From: Cupriavidus nantongensis
GTDB lineage: Bacteria; Pseudomonadota; Gammaproteobacteria; Burkholderiales; Burkholderiaceae
Reading direction: 5' to 3'
Length of the DNA stretch: 64,000 bases
Assembly: GCF_001598055.1 (NCBI RefSeq)
Contig: NZ_CP014845.1
Span: forward strand, 1,984,001-2,048,000
How positions within the stretch are numbered: the stretch's first letter is position 1; each line of letters opens with the position of its first letter. The notes below the pieces were generated by a model, which did not search any database, was not told the DNA's origin, and was given only the letters and a program-made list of their open reading frames with translations. Positions 41,026 through 50,101 of this stretch are shown one piece after another. The position numbers and the translations under genes are program-made.

Positions 41026-41741
41026 TCCGGCCTCACCTCCATCAGCAAACCGACGCAAAGGTCAGGGAAGTCAATGCCGACCTTCAACATCGCTTGCAGG
41101 TTTGCTTGCATGTCGGGAAGCGTTTTCAGGACCGACAGCGGCAGCGGCTTAAGGTAGATCCCTTCCTCATGCAGGACAGAATAGCCGCACGCGTGCAACA
41201 GGCTGCGCAGCGTGTCGCGGCAGAACTGGCGCTGGTGGCCAAGCGCGATGTCGTTGGCGTTCAGGCTGTAGATATCATCGATCAGACCAAGCTCGAGCCC
41301 GAGCCTGCGGTTCATCGACTTGGCATTCGGCACCGCGACGAACATCCGGCCGCCGGGTTTCAGCAAGCGCCGGTAGCGGGTCAGAATCAGTCCCGGATCG
41401 TCGACATGCTCGAGGACAAAGCCCATTACGATGACGTCGAATCGCTCATCGGTGTCGAACGTTTCAAAGTACGCTTCCACAACCTCGGCGCGACTGTGCG
41501 GATGCCCGGCGTGAAACTGGGCGATCACCTTCGGCGAGCCCTCGATAATCACATGCCGCTCGGCGTGCGCGCCGAACAGCGCCGCGGTAAAGCCGTGCCC
41601 GAGGCCTAACTCCAGCAAATTCCCGCAATTGCCAAAGCGTTCGACGATGCGGCCCGGATACCAGTTCAGAATGAGGTCGTTTTCCAGCGATGTGGCTGCG
41701 TTGGGAAAATATTCCCCCGAGACGGCGTCTAGTTTGTTCAT
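41022..41741 (-). CDS. Class I SAM-dependent methyltransferase
   Basis: A 239-residue methyltransferase. Motif I is LLELGLGHGFTAALFG, with VIIEGSPKVIAQF (acidic ribose-binding residue), ERFDVIVMGFVLEHVDDP and LLKPGGRMFVAVPNAKSMNR. A short C-terminal domain ends in VGLLMEVRPE. By context it methylates a sugar nucleotide or the finished glycan (O- or N-methylation). It starts 3 bases after the WbqC gene stop, so the genes are tightly coupled. Confidence 0.92.
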   Translation of the reverse strand: MNKLDAVSGEYFPNAATSLENDLILNWYPGRIVERFGNCGNLLELGLGHGFTAALFGAHAERHVIIEGSPKVIAQFHAGHPHSRAEVVEAYFETFDTDERFDVIVMGFVLEHVDDPGLILTRYRRLLKPGGRMFVAVPNAKSMNRRLGLELGLIDDIYSLNANDIALGHQRQFCRDTLRSLLHACGYSVLHEEGIYLKPLPLSVLKTLPDMQANLQAMLKVGIDFPDLCVGLLMEVRPE

Positions 41742-41744
41742 CAG

Positions 41745-42494
41745 TTATTCCTGAATGGCAAGGGCGGGGGCGGCACAGGCAGTGCGCCAGGCTTCCGTTC
41801 CGGAGCAGATCCGTGCGCGACCGCCAGGCCCGCAGTTGGCGACGAGATCCAGTGCGCTGACATAAGGTGTAAACGGCCCGTGGCATTGCGGGTAAGGGTC
41901 CAGCTGGTAGCGCATGTATTCGACCGCAATGCCTGCTGCGTCGAAGATGCCATGGTCAAGATAACGCCTTGCACCGTGGCCCGTCACGTAGCGTGCAGCG
42001 CCCTGCTGCCGGCACAATGCCAGCAGCCGCGCGCTGCTGTGCCCCGGCACGCCGAGCGCCGACGCATCGAGGAATGTGGTCTGCGCGTCCAGCCCGAAGT
42101 ACCGCGCCAGCGCGAGGGTCGATCGCTTTCCCAGGCTGGCGAGCGTAGGCGTCGGGGCGCCGAAGACATCGTCCACCAGATCCAGCATGTCCTGCAGGAA
42201 GGGGGTGCCGGCGTAGGCTTGCCGCAGGATATCCCGGTGCCTGGCACGCCAGTTCTCGCTGTCGTCAAGCTCGAGCTCGCAGATAAGGCTGCCGCGCCGC
42301 CGGTTGCGCAACGGCACCGTGAGCCAGCGCACGCCATCCCGGGTCTTGACCTGCACCCTGTTCAGAAAGCCGCGCGCGAACTGCACGTCATCGTAGAAGA
42401 CATAGGTGTCACACAACCGTATCTGCTCCAGCATGCCTACCCAGGGGAAGTACATGGGCTGTGAAATGACGACGCAAGCGGCGGGCGCATGCAT
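41745..42494 (-). CDS. WbqC family protein
   Basis: A 249-residue protein of the WbqC family, common in O-antigen and flagellar glycan loci and sometimes linked to thioester-dependent acyl or amino transfer. Family blocks: VISQPMYFPWVGMLEQIRLC, DTYVFYDDVQFARGFLNRVQ, RYVTGHGARRYLD. The ATG at 42494 (AAGGGT upstream) lies just before the conserved start. Exact reaction unknown. It begins 7 bases after the C-methyltransferase gene. Confidence 0.9.
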   Translation of the reverse strand: MHAPAACVVISQPMYFPWVGMLEQIRLCDTYVFYDDVQFARGFLNRVQVKTRDGVRWLTVPLRNRRRGSLICELELDDSENWRARHRDILRQAYAGTPFLQDMLDLVDDVFGAPTPTLASLGKRSTLALARYFGLDAQTTFLDASALGVPGHSSARLLALCRQQGAARYVTGHGARRYLDHGIFDAAGIAVEYMRYQLDPYPQCHGPFTPYVSALDLVANCGPGGRARICSGTEAWRTACAAPALAIQE

Positions 42495-42501
42495 GGCCGG
42501 C

Positions 42502-43740
42502 TTACCCTTGCGCATGGTCGAGCATCCGGATGTGCGGCACGGCCACCGCAAAGCGGCCGCCCCACTCGTGCACATAGCCGTGCAGTGCCTGTATCTCACC
42601 GGCGATATTCCACGGCAGGATCAGCACCACATCCGGGCGAAACTCGCGCAGCCGCGCTGGGTCGACCACGGGTATCCGGCTGCCTGGCAGGTATCGCCCC
42701 TGCTTGGAGGGCGCGGCGTCACAGACAAAAGGCAGCAGGTCGGCGCGCACGCCCGCGTAGTTGAGCAGCGTATTGCCTTTCGCCGCGGCGCCGTACGCCG
42801 CGACTTTGCGGCCGGCGTGCTTCAGTCCAGCCAGGAACGCCACCAGACCATCCTTGACGGCATCGGCGCGCGCCTGGAACCCCAGGTAGGTCTCCAGCCG
42901 ACGCAGGCCGAAGTCCGCTTCGGCCCGAATCAGTGCCGGCACGGCAGGGGTTGGCGCGCGCGCGTCATCGACATGGCAGCCATAGACGCGCAGGCTGCCG
43001 CCGTGTGTCGGCAAGGTTTCGACATCGACTACCCGCAGACCCGCGCTGGCGAAGATGCGCTGCACCGTGTAGAGCGACAGGTAGGAGAAATGCTCGTGGT
43101 AAACCGTATCGAACTGGGTCTGTTCGATCAGGCGCATCAGGTGCGGAAACTCCAGCGTAACCGTGCCACCCGGCTTGAGCGCGGCCTTCAGTCCGCGCGT
43201 GAAGTCATTGATGTCCGGGACATGAGCAAAGACGTTGTTGCCGATAATAAGGTCGGCTTGTCTGCCTTGCGCCGCCAGGGACTCGCCCATGGCCTGTCCG
43301 AAGAATTCACGCACGGTCGGCACGCCAATGGCTTCGGCGGCACTGGCGGTGCTGGCCGTCGGTTCGATACCCAAGCACGGGATGCCAGCGGCCACAAAGT
43401 TTTTCAGCAGGTAGCCGTCGTTGGAAGCCACCTCGATCACAAAGCTGCCGGGCCCCAAGCCGAGACGCCGCGAGATATCGCCGGCATAGCGTCGAGCATG
43501 GGCAAGCCAGCTCTGCGATGTCGAAGAGAAGTACGCATAGTCGCGGCTGAATAGTTCGTCCGCGCGGGCGTAGTCTTCGGTCTGGACCAGCCAGCACTTT
43601 GTGCAGACATGGAGGCGCAGGGGGAAATGCACTGCCGGCGCCCGCAGGTCGGCGCGGTCAAGGTAGGCGTTGGAAGGCGGCGCCGAGCCCAAGTCGAGAA
43701 ACACATGGTCGAGCGCGGCGTGACAATGACGGCAATTCAT
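42502..43740 (-). CDS. Zinc-finger SAM C-methyltransferase (NovU/TylC3-like)
   Basis: A 412-residue sugar C-methyltransferase with three parts. The N-terminal zinc-binding region has CRHCHAALDHVFLDLG and HVCTKC. The SAM domain has FVIEVASNDGYLLKNFVAAG, IGNNVFAHVPDINDFT and YHEHFSYLSLYTVQRI (catalytic His/Tyr region). The C-terminal domain has VAAYGAAAKGNTLLNYAG. Relatives add a methyl group to carbon 3 of 4-keto-6-deoxysugars, which fits the CDP-4-keto-6-deoxyglucose pathway encoded upstream. Overlaps the epimerase gene by 4 bases. Confidence 0.93.
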   Translation of the reverse strand: MNCRHCHAALDHVFLDLGSAPPSNAYLDRADLRAPAVHFPLRLHVCTKCWLVQTEDYARADELFSRDYAYFSSTSQSWLAHARRYAGDISRRLGLGPGSFVIEVASNDGYLLKNFVAAGIPCLGIEPTASTASAAEAIGVPTVREFFGQAMGESLAAQGRQADLIIGNNVFAHVPDINDFTRGLKAALKPGGTVTLEFPHLMRLIEQTQFDTVYHEHFSYLSLYTVQRIFASAGLRVVDVETLPTHGGSLRVYGCHVDDARAPTPAVPALIRAEADFGLRRLETYLGFQARADAVKDGLVAFLAGLKHAGRKVAAYGAAAKGNTLLNYAGVRADLLPFVCDAAPSKQGRYLPGSRIPVVDPARLREFRPDVVLILPWNIAGEIQALHGYVHEWGGRFAVAVPHIRMLDHAQG

Positions 43741-44288
43741 GGTTGGAGTCCGGCAAAGCCGGCGCTGAGAAGCGGATGGGAGCGGTCGCGGGCTGACAGT
43801 TCAGTCACCGGCAGCGGCCAGCGGATGCCAATCGCGGGATCGTCATGGCGCACGCCGCCCTCCGCTTGCGGCGTGAAAGGCGCCGTATGCAGATAGAGCA
43901 GTTCGCTGTCCGCCTCCAGCGCCTGGAAGCCGTGGGCACAACCTTCGGGAATCAGCATCATGCGGGCATTGTCCGCACTCAGTTCCTCTGCATGCCAGTG
44001 CAGAAAGGTGGGCGACCCCGCGCGCAGGTCCACCACCACATCCCAGACGCGCCCGCGCAGGCAGCGAACCAGCTTCATCTCGGCATGCGGCGCATGCTGG
44101 AAATGCAGGCCGCGCAGCGCGCCGGCGGAGTTCGTTCGGGAATGATTGGCCTGCACCACGCGGCGCCCGCCGAAGAATTCCGCGAGGGCTTCGACGCAGA
44201 AGAGCCGGGTGAATGCGCCGCGCTGATCTGTGCGCGCGTCGGTGTGTACCAGCGCCGCGCCCGCGATGGCGAGTGGGATCGCCTTCAT
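43737..44288 (-). CDS. dTDP-4-dehydrorhamnose 3,5-epimerase-like enzyme
   Basis: A 183-residue cupin-fold RfbC-type epimerase. Motifs: DQRGAFTRLF, VQANHSRTNSAGALRGLHFQ (catalytic His region), VRCLRGRVWDVVVDLRAGSP, IPEGCAHGFQALEADSELLY. In this operon it should act on the CDP-4-keto-6-deoxy sugar, as 3- and/or 5-epimerase. The ATG at 44286-44288 overlaps the stop of rfbG (ATGA). A TTG at 44300 is a weaker alternative start. Confidence 0.93.
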   Translation of the reverse strand: MKAIPLAIAGAALVHTDARTDQRGAFTRLFCVEALAEFFGGRRVVQANHSRTNSAGALRGLHFQHAPHAEMKLVRCLRGRVWDVVVDLRAGSPTFLHWHAEELSADNARMMLIPEGCAHGFQALEADSELLYLHTAPFTPQAEGGVRHDDPAIGIRWPLPVTELSARDRSHPLLSAGFAGLQP

Positions 44289-45355
44289 CTGGCCACCCAA
44301 CTTGCGCCTGCGGCGGCCGCGGCTTCAATGTATGCGTCGAGCTGCCGGCATGTGGGCGGCGCGTCGCCCCGGGCGTGTTCGCGATACCACTCGGCTGTGG
44401 CCGCCAGCGCCTGTTCAAGGTTCCAGACCGGCTGCCAGCCCAGCCTTGACCTGGCGAGCGCGCTGTCGAGGTACAGCAGGCCGGCTTCGTGTGGCCGCGG
44501 CAAGTCCGAGACGCGCCATGCCAGTACTGGCCAGTGCACGCGCATCTGCGTGAGCACGGCTTCCACGGTGCGGTTGTCCTGCGCGGCCGGGCCGAAGTTC
44601 CAGGCGGTCGCGCAACTACGGTCGCCCGCCAGCAGGCGTTCGCCAAGCAGCAGGTAGCCGGCCAGGCAATCAAGCACATGTTGCCATGGCCGCGTGGCAT
44701 GCGGCGAGCGGATTTCCAGCATTTCGCCACGCAGGGTGGCGCGCACCAGGTCCGGGATCAGCCGGTCCTCAGACCAGTCGCCGCCGCCGATCACGTTGCC
44801 GGCACGGGCGGTTGCCACCAGCGGGCCCGCCGTGGTGAAGAAGCCCTGCCGGTAGCTGGCCGCGACCATTTCGGCGGCCGCCTTTGAGGCGCTGTATGGA
44901 TCGTAGCCGCCGAGACGATCGCATTCGCGATAGCCCCAGGACCATTCCTGGTTGGCATAGACCTTGTCGGTGGTCACCACCACCACCGCCCGCACACCCG
45001 AATGCAGCCGGCATGCTTCCAGCACGTTGGCGGTACCCATGACATTGGTCGACCAGGTCTCCAGCGGATCGCGATACGCGCGGCGTACCAGCGGCTGGGC
45101 GGCCAGGTGGAAGACAATTTCCGGCTCGCTCTGCGCCAGCGCTGCCTCCAATGCCGGGAAGTCGCGCACGTCGCCGCGCATGTCAGCTGCGCTCAGCCCG
45201 AGCCGTTCCCAGTGATCGGAGTCGGCGGCCGGCGCCAGCGCAAAGCCGGTCAGGCTTGCGCCCAGCCGGGACAGCCATTGCGCCAGCCAACTACCCTTGA
45301 AGCCGGTATGCCCGGTCAGCAGGACGCGACGCCCGTGATAAGCGTTATGGAACAT
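44285..45355 (-). CDS. rfbG: CDP-glucose 4,6-dehydratase
   Basis: A 356-residue extended SDR that converts CDP-glucose to CDP-4-keto-6-deoxyglucose. The cofactor motif is LLTGHTGFKGSWLAQWLSRL. HLAAQPLVRRAYRDP and VVTTDKVYANQEW follow, with the catalytic YSASKAAAE and RAGNVIGGGDWSEDRLIPD. ATRPWQHVLDCLAGYLLL is the typical substrate-domain block. GTGAGG lies before the ATG, which starts 2 bases after the rfbF stop. Length is normal for the family. Confidence 0.96.
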   Translation of the reverse strand: MFHNAYHGRRVLLTGHTGFKGSWLAQWLSRLGASLTGFALAPAADSDHWERLGLSAADMRGDVRDFPALEAALAQSEPEIVFHLAAQPLVRRAYRDPLETWSTNVMGTANVLEACRLHSGVRAVVVVTTDKVYANQEWSWGYRECDRLGGYDPYSASKAAAEMVAASYRQGFFTTAGPLVATARAGNVIGGGDWSEDRLIPDLVRATLRGEMLEIRSPHATRPWQHVLDCLAGYLLLGERLLAGDRSCATAWNFGPAAQDNRTVEAVLTQMRVHWPVLAWRVSDLPRPHEAGLLYLDSALARSRLGWQPVWNLEQALAATAEWYREHARGDAPPTCRQLDAYIEAAAAAGASWVAR

Positions 45356-45357
45356 CC

Positions 45358-46128
45358 TCACGGCCAAGCTTTCCAAGGGGGGTTGCCACCGGCCCACAGA
45401 TGCTCCAGCAGATTCTTGTCGCGCAAGGTATCCATGGCCTGCCAGAAGCCGCTGTGTCGGTACGCCTGCAAGCTACCTTGGGCGGCCAGCCGCATCATCG
45501 GTTCGCTCTCCCAAACCGTGCTGTCGTCGCATACCAGGTCGATCACCGAGGGTTCCAGCACAAAGAAGCCACCATTGATCCACGCGCCGTCACCGGCGGG
45601 CTTCTCCTGAAAACTGCGTACATGGGATCCGGCAACATCCAGCGCGCCGTAGCGCCCGGGCGGCTGAATCGCGGTCACGGTGGCGGCCTTGCCGTGCGAC
45701 AGATGGAAGTTGAGCAGCGCGCGGATATCGACATCCGAGACGCCATCACCATAAGTGAAGCAGAATGTCTCGTTGTCCAGGTATTGACGCACTCGTTTCA
45801 TGCGGCCGCCCGTCATGGTGTGCTCGCCGGTATCGACCAGCGTGACCCGCCATGGCTCGGCATGCCGCTGGTGGACTTCCATGCGGTTGTGCTTCAGGTC
45901 AAAGGTGACATCGGACATGTGCAGGAAGTAGTTGGCGAAATACTCCTTGACCACGTAGCCCTTGTAGCCGAGGCAGATCACGAAATCGTTGATCCCGTAG
46001 TGGGAGTAGATCTTCATGATGTGCCAGAGCACCGGCTTGCCGCCAATCTCGATCATCGGCTTGGGCCGCAGGTGCGACTCTTCGGAAATGCGCGTGCCGA
46101 GCCCGCCCGCCAGGATCACCGCTTTCAT
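45358..46128 (-). CDS. rfbF: Glucose-1-phosphate cytidylyltransferase
   Basis: A 256-residue nucleotidyltransferase that makes CDP-glucose from glucose-1-phosphate and CTP, the entry step of CDP-deoxysugar synthesis. Motifs: [74 protein letters not shown]. Length equals the usual 256-257. The start overlaps the glycosyltransferase stop (ATGA). Confidence 0.97.
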   Translation of the reverse strand: MKAVILAGGLGTRISEESHLRPKPMIEIGGKPVLWHIMKIYSHYGINDFVICLGYKGYVVKEYFANYFLHMSDVTFDLKHNRMEVHQRHAEPWRVTLVDTGEHTMTGGRMKRVRQYLDNETFCFTYGDGVSDVDIRALLNFHLSHGKAATVTAIQPPGRYGALDVAGSHVRSFQEKPAGDGAWINGGFFVLEPSVIDLVCDDSTVWESEPMMRLAAQGSLQAYRHSGFWQAMDTLRDKNLLEHLWAGGNPPWKAWP

Positions 46129-48401
46129 GCCGCTACCTTCTCGGATTGCGTCGGAATTCCGGCGACTTCACGCATCGACGGCACGGGCTGCGCTTCCAGG
46201 TAGTCAAGCTCCAATCCGAAAGCCTCGTGCAGGAAGTCGGCCAGCGCGGTCTTGTCTTGCCCGCATTCGTCCAACCGCGCCAGCAGCAGGCGGTACAGCG
46301 GTAATGAATACTTGCGCAGGGTGGCGCTTTCGAGCAACAGCTCCAGCGCGCCCTCGCGATCGCCCTGGCGGTACAGAAGCTCGGACAGCGCATAGGCCAC
46401 CAGCCAATGCTTGCTCCACTTCGCCGAGATGTTTTCCAGCACGTTTTCCAGCGATTCGATCGAACCCGTCTCAAGTGCGTCGATCACGAGCAGCGTGATT
46501 TCCTCCATGCGATGCCAACGCCCGCCGAAAAACAAGCCTTCGCCAGCCGCTTGCGGCAGTTGCCCGGGCTGGCGGTAGGTGTCGACCCATTGCGCCATCT
46601 CCGCCTCCAGCCAGCGGCAGAAGCCAGCGGCATCGAATAGCGGGCTGGCCTCGACCATGGGCCGTATCGACATGCGCAGCGCATTCAGTTCGCCGACGTT
46701 CGATGCCAGCGCTACGGCGGTTTCTACATATTGCGCCTCGGTCTCGCAGGCCAGGCCGCCCAGTCCCACTGCACTCACAAAGGCGGAAGCCACACGCTCG
46801 TGGCATGCGTTACCCCTCAGGGTAACGAGCGGCACGCCCATCCACAGCGCATCGCAGGCATTGGCGCCGGCTGTCAGTGGCGAGGTGTCGAGCACCACAT
46901 CGATGTCGTGGTAGAGCAGGTACTGGTTGCCGGCACGCCTGGGCACACAGATCACCCGCTCGCTTTCTATGCCGGCCTGCGCCATGCGTGCTAGCAGAGG
47001 CAGACGCACGGCATCGACATCCAGCCCAGCGCACTCCAGCAGGAGCTTGCTGGCTGGGCAGCGCGCGAGCACGGCGCTCCACAGCCGGAGCGTGCGAGCG
47101 CTGATCTTGCCGAGATTGATACAGCAGCCAAAGGTGACATGGCCGTTTGCAAGCGCCGGCGTCGCGCGGGGCCGGTAGGCAGCGGCATAGGCATCCAGCG
47201 GGCGCCCGACCAGCGGATGGTAGACCACGCCAACCGTCGGCGCACGCAGCAATTGCTCGGTGTAGTGTGCTTCGTGGCCCTCGGGATCTGAAACGGGGTC
47301 GGTGACACGGTAATCGATCTGCGGCATGCCGGTCGATCCCGGATAGCCGATCCAGGAAACCTGGCGCACCGCCAGCCGGTGCACCATGTAATGCAACGGT
47401 GTGTTGCGCGTGTAGCCACCCAGGTCGAACAGGACATCCAGCCTGGCCTCGCGGACGGTATCGATCACTTGTTGCGTCGACTGGCCCGCCACATCGACAA
47501 AGTGGTCCGCGTGATGACGAATCTTCGCGGTGATGTTGTCGTGATGCCCATTGAGACTGAACACGAATAGCTCAAAGCGGCTGTGGTCGATATTTGCGAC
47601 AAACGGCACGATGAAGTAGGCGCATGCATGCGCATGCAGGTCATTGGACAGCAAGCCCACACGAATACGTCCGTTGTCATCCGGCTGCGGCGCCGCCCCG
47701 GCGCCGACGCCCGGGGGCGTCATCAGTTCGGCGCACTGCCGGGCCTCTGACAAGAGGCCCGATGCTGTAGTCGACTCATCGAACAGCATCGTAAACATCA
47801 GGTTGAGGCGGACCAGTTCGGAGCGCGGCGCCTGGGCCACCGCCTGGCGCAACATGGCTACTGCCCCCGGCACATCGCCGGTCTCTTTCAACGCGTTGGC
47901 ATAGTTCGACAGCACGCGCGCATCGGCGGGCCTCAGTTCGAACGCCTTGCGCGCGGCGTGCTTCGCGGCATGGTAGTCCTGCAGGCTATACAGGATTGCT
48001 GAATAGTTGGACCACGCCGCCCACTGACTGGGATCCCGCTCGATCACCGGTTCGATGATCGCCTTTGCCTGCCCGTAGCTTCCAAGGTCGAGCAGAACCT
48101 CGGCGGCAAGGATGCACGTACGCGCATCGTCCGGAAACCTCGCCATCGCAGCCTCGGCGGTCTCGCGGGCCGCGGCGGCGTCCCCCCGGCCGAGCTTACC
48201 CAGTGCCAGCCAGTGCCAGGCTTCAGGGTTGGAGTCATCGATTTCCCGCGCACGCAAGGCCTGAACGATACAGTCGTCGTAGCGCTGCGCGGCATAGCTC
48301 GCTGCCGCCTGGTTGAGGAAGCGGGATGCCCGATGCGCGTGTCTGGTTTTCTGCATGGAATAGCGGAGAAGACGTGGACGGATCATCGGAGCTCTTGTCA
48401 T
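46125..48401 (-). CDS. TPR plus GT41 (O-GlcNAc-transferase-type) glycosyltransferase
   Basis: A 758-residue enzyme, first gene of the operon. TPR-like helices cover about residues 15-170 ([20 protein letters not shown]). The GT41 catalytic region is at about 205-590: [60 protein letters not shown], then [20 protein letters not shown] and [21 protein letters not shown] further helical domain of about 130 residues follows. GT41 enzymes glycosylate Ser/Thr of proteins, so it probably modifies flagellin with the operon's sugar. ATG at 48401 is the most plausible start. Confidence 0.92.
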   Translation of the reverse strand: MTRAPMIRPRLLRYSMQKTRHAHRASRFLNQAAASYAAQRYDDCIVQALRAREIDDSNPEAWHWLALGKLGRGDAAAARETAEAAMARFPDDARTCILAAEVLLDLGSYGQAKAIIEPVIERDPSQWAAWSNYSAILYSLQDYHAAKHAARKAFELRPADARVLSNYANALKETGDVPGAVAMLRQAVAQAPRSELVRLNLMFTMLFDESTTASGLLSEARQCAELMTPPGVGAGAAPQPDDNGRIRVGLLSNDLHAHACAYFIVPFVANIDHSRFELFVFSLNGHHDNITAKIRHHADHFVDVAGQSTQQVIDTVREARLDVLFDLGGYTRNTPLHYMVHRLAVRQVSWIGYPGSTGMPQIDYRVTDPVSDPEGHEAHYTEQLLRAPTVGVVYHPLVGRPLDAYAAAYRPRATPALANGHVTFGCCINLGKISARTLRLWSAVLARCPASKLLLECAGLDVDAVRLPLLARMAQAGIESERVICVPRRAGNQYLLYHDIDVVLDTSPLTAGANACDALWMGVPLVTLRGNACHERVASAFVSAVGLGGLACETEAQYVETAVALASNVGELNALRMSIRPMVEASPLFDAAGFCRWLEAEMAQWVDTYRQPGQLPQAAGEGLFFGGRWHRMEEITLLVIDALETGSIESLENVLENISAKWSKHWLVAYALSELLYRQGDREGALELLLESATLRKYSLPLYRLLLARLDECGQDKTALADFLHEAFGLELDYLEAQPVPSMREVAGIPTQSEKVAA

Positions 48402-48589
48402 CGCCGGATTCCCGCCAGTTACGGTGACGGCAGAATAGTTCCAGGCCGGCCGCCGCGATTGGTGGAACTCAGACCGAAATGGGGGCCTTTTCACCCAATA
48501 GCGCTATGGTTCCGCCGCACATCATTCTGCCGGGACGGGGCCAGCGAGATCGCTTGCCGCGACCGCAAACTCGATGGAGCCTTGAAGCC

Positions 48590-49237
48590 GTGGAACTGAT
48601 CAACCAGACGCGCGCGAGCCTGATTGACTACGTGTGCGCGCAAATCGCCACGTTTTTCCCGGATGGCGCCGACACCAAGGCGGCCATCACGCGCAACTTT
48701 GCCGAGGCGATGGGCAGGGTCGAGAAGTGCTTTGGCGCGATCCGGCCGTGGCCGGCCGGGAAGTTCAACTACCTGCAGTCTGCGCAGTACTGCCTGTTCC
48801 TGTACTACCTCGCCAATACGATCTGGCGCAATGACGATGATTCCGGTACTGCCACGCGATTGTTCTTGCTGAACAAGACCCTCAATGGCATAGACCTGTT
48901 CTATGAGATACAGATGCCGGACATCTTTGTGCTGGGACACTCCAGCGGTATCGTGCTGGCCAAGGCCACCTATGGCAACTACCTGGTGCTGCACCAGCAC
49001 TGCACCGTCGGACGCAACTATGAGGTGGCACCGGTGTTGGGCGAGGGTGTGGTGATGTACCCTGGCAGCAGCGTGATCGGACGCTGCAGGGTGGGAGATC
49101 ATTCCGTGATCTCGATTGGGACGCAGGTGGTCAACCGGGATACGCCCGGGAATTGCACCATCTATCAGGGCGACGGCGGAGAACTGGCCGTGAGGCCGGC
49201 CGGCCGCAACCTGATCGAAGAAATTTTCCGCGTCTGA
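48590..49237 (+). CDS. Left-handed beta-helix acetyltransferase-like protein
   Basis: A 215-residue protein resembling serine O-acetyltransferase-type (CysE-like) enzymes. A helical N-terminal half (LINQTRASLIDYVCAQIATF, FNYLQSAQYCLFLYYLANTI) is followed by hexapeptide repeats (VLGHSSGIVLAKATYGNYLV, LGEGVVMYPGSSVIGRCRVG, HSVISIGTQVV). It is divergent from the glycosylation operon and adjacent to it, so it may acylate the flagellar sugar. The start is uncertain: GTG 48590 has GGAG at good spacing; ATG 48479 would add 37 residues. Confidence 0.82.
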   Translation: MELINQTRASLIDYVCAQIATFFPDGADTKAAITRNFAEAMGRVEKCFGAIRPWPAGKFNYLQSAQYCLFLYYLANTIWRNDDDSGTATRLFLLNKTLNGIDLFYEIQMPDIFVLGHSSGIVLAKATYGNYLVLHQHCTVGRNYEVAPVLGEGVVMYPGSSVIGRCRVGDHSVISIGTQVVNRDTPGNCTIYQGDGGELAVRPAGRNLIEEIFRV

Positions 49238-49333
49238 CACCAGCCCAATCGAACATAAGGCTACTTCAGGCGCGCACACTCACGCCACTGGCGCCGATGC
49301 CATCAACGCGGCGGCATCGGCCATCCCGGCGCC

Positions 49334-49657
49334 TCACACCGCCATATTCATCATCTCCTGGTAAGCCGCCACCAGCCGATTCCGCACCTGCACCCCGGTC
49401 TGGAACGACACATTGGCCTTCTGCAGGTCGATCATCACGTCATTGAGCGCCACGCCGGGCTTGCCCAGCTCGAACGCCTCGGCCTGGCCGTAGGCGCGCT
49501 CCTGCGCGGCGTTGATGCGGCCGAGCGAGCGCTGCAGCTCGCCCGCGAAGCCGCCGCCGACCGCTGCCGCGGCCTGCCCGGCGGAGTTGCCGGAAGCAAC
49601 CTGGGACATCCCGCGCAGTTGCTGCAGCATGCCCTCGATGGAAGAGATAGTGGTCAT
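49334..49657 (-). CDS. fliE: Flagellar hook-basal body complex protein FliE
   Basis: A 107-residue basal-body protein joining the MS ring to the rod. It contains AFELGKPGVALNDVMIDLQK and ANVSFQTGVQVRNRLVAAYQ, then EMMNMAV at the end, which are the hallmark FliE C-terminal helices. The N-terminus is short and disordered. The ATG at 49655-49657 is the natural start; longer frames lack support. It is transcribed alone and divergently from fliF. Confidence 0.96.
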   Translation of the reverse strand: MTTISSIEGMLQQLRGMSQVASGNSAGQAAAAVGGGFAGELQRSLGRINAAQERAYGQAEAFELGKPGVALNDVMIDLQKANVSFQTGVQVRNRLVAAYQEMMNMAV

Positions 49658-50101
49658 GGGTCGTGATCGGCCGGAGGTCCGGCCCGGTTGGTCTTGGGGC
49701 GCGCCGTGGGCGCCGGTTGGCCGGTTCCCGGCCTGCCACGGGCCCGCGCCGAGCGGATCCGCAGCCAGTTTCAGCCCTCGCAGGGTACCCGCCGCCGTGC
49801 TTGCCCCATGGACCGAAATCGGCCGGAAAATCCGGTCTATTCGCCGGATTGTCGCCCTCAAGTCTGGCCGATCATTGCCACCGTGCCGCAAAAGCGCGGG
49901 CCATGGCGCCGGCCGTGGTGCCTGCCTCGCGCCGGGGCTGGCCGATCCACAGACAACCATCGATTCGGGAGTACGCGTGTTTTCTCTGCAGCGCAATGTG
50001 AGCCGCACGGCTGGCCGTGCCGCGAGCCGGGCCGACGACCAGGGCGATCCGCAGCGCGGGTGCCGTCGCGCGCCTGGCCGCGCCGGATCCGGAGCACGCG
50101 C
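49658..50101. other. Divergent fliE/fliF regulatory region (444 bp)
   Basis: Holds the promoters of fliE and the fliFGHIJK operon. Two nested palindromes lie in the middle: CCGGAAAATCCGG (49823-49835) and AATCCGG-N8-CCGGATT (49829-49850), candidate activator sites. I see no convincing sigma-28 or sigma-54 promoter, and no gene. Confidence 0.45.
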
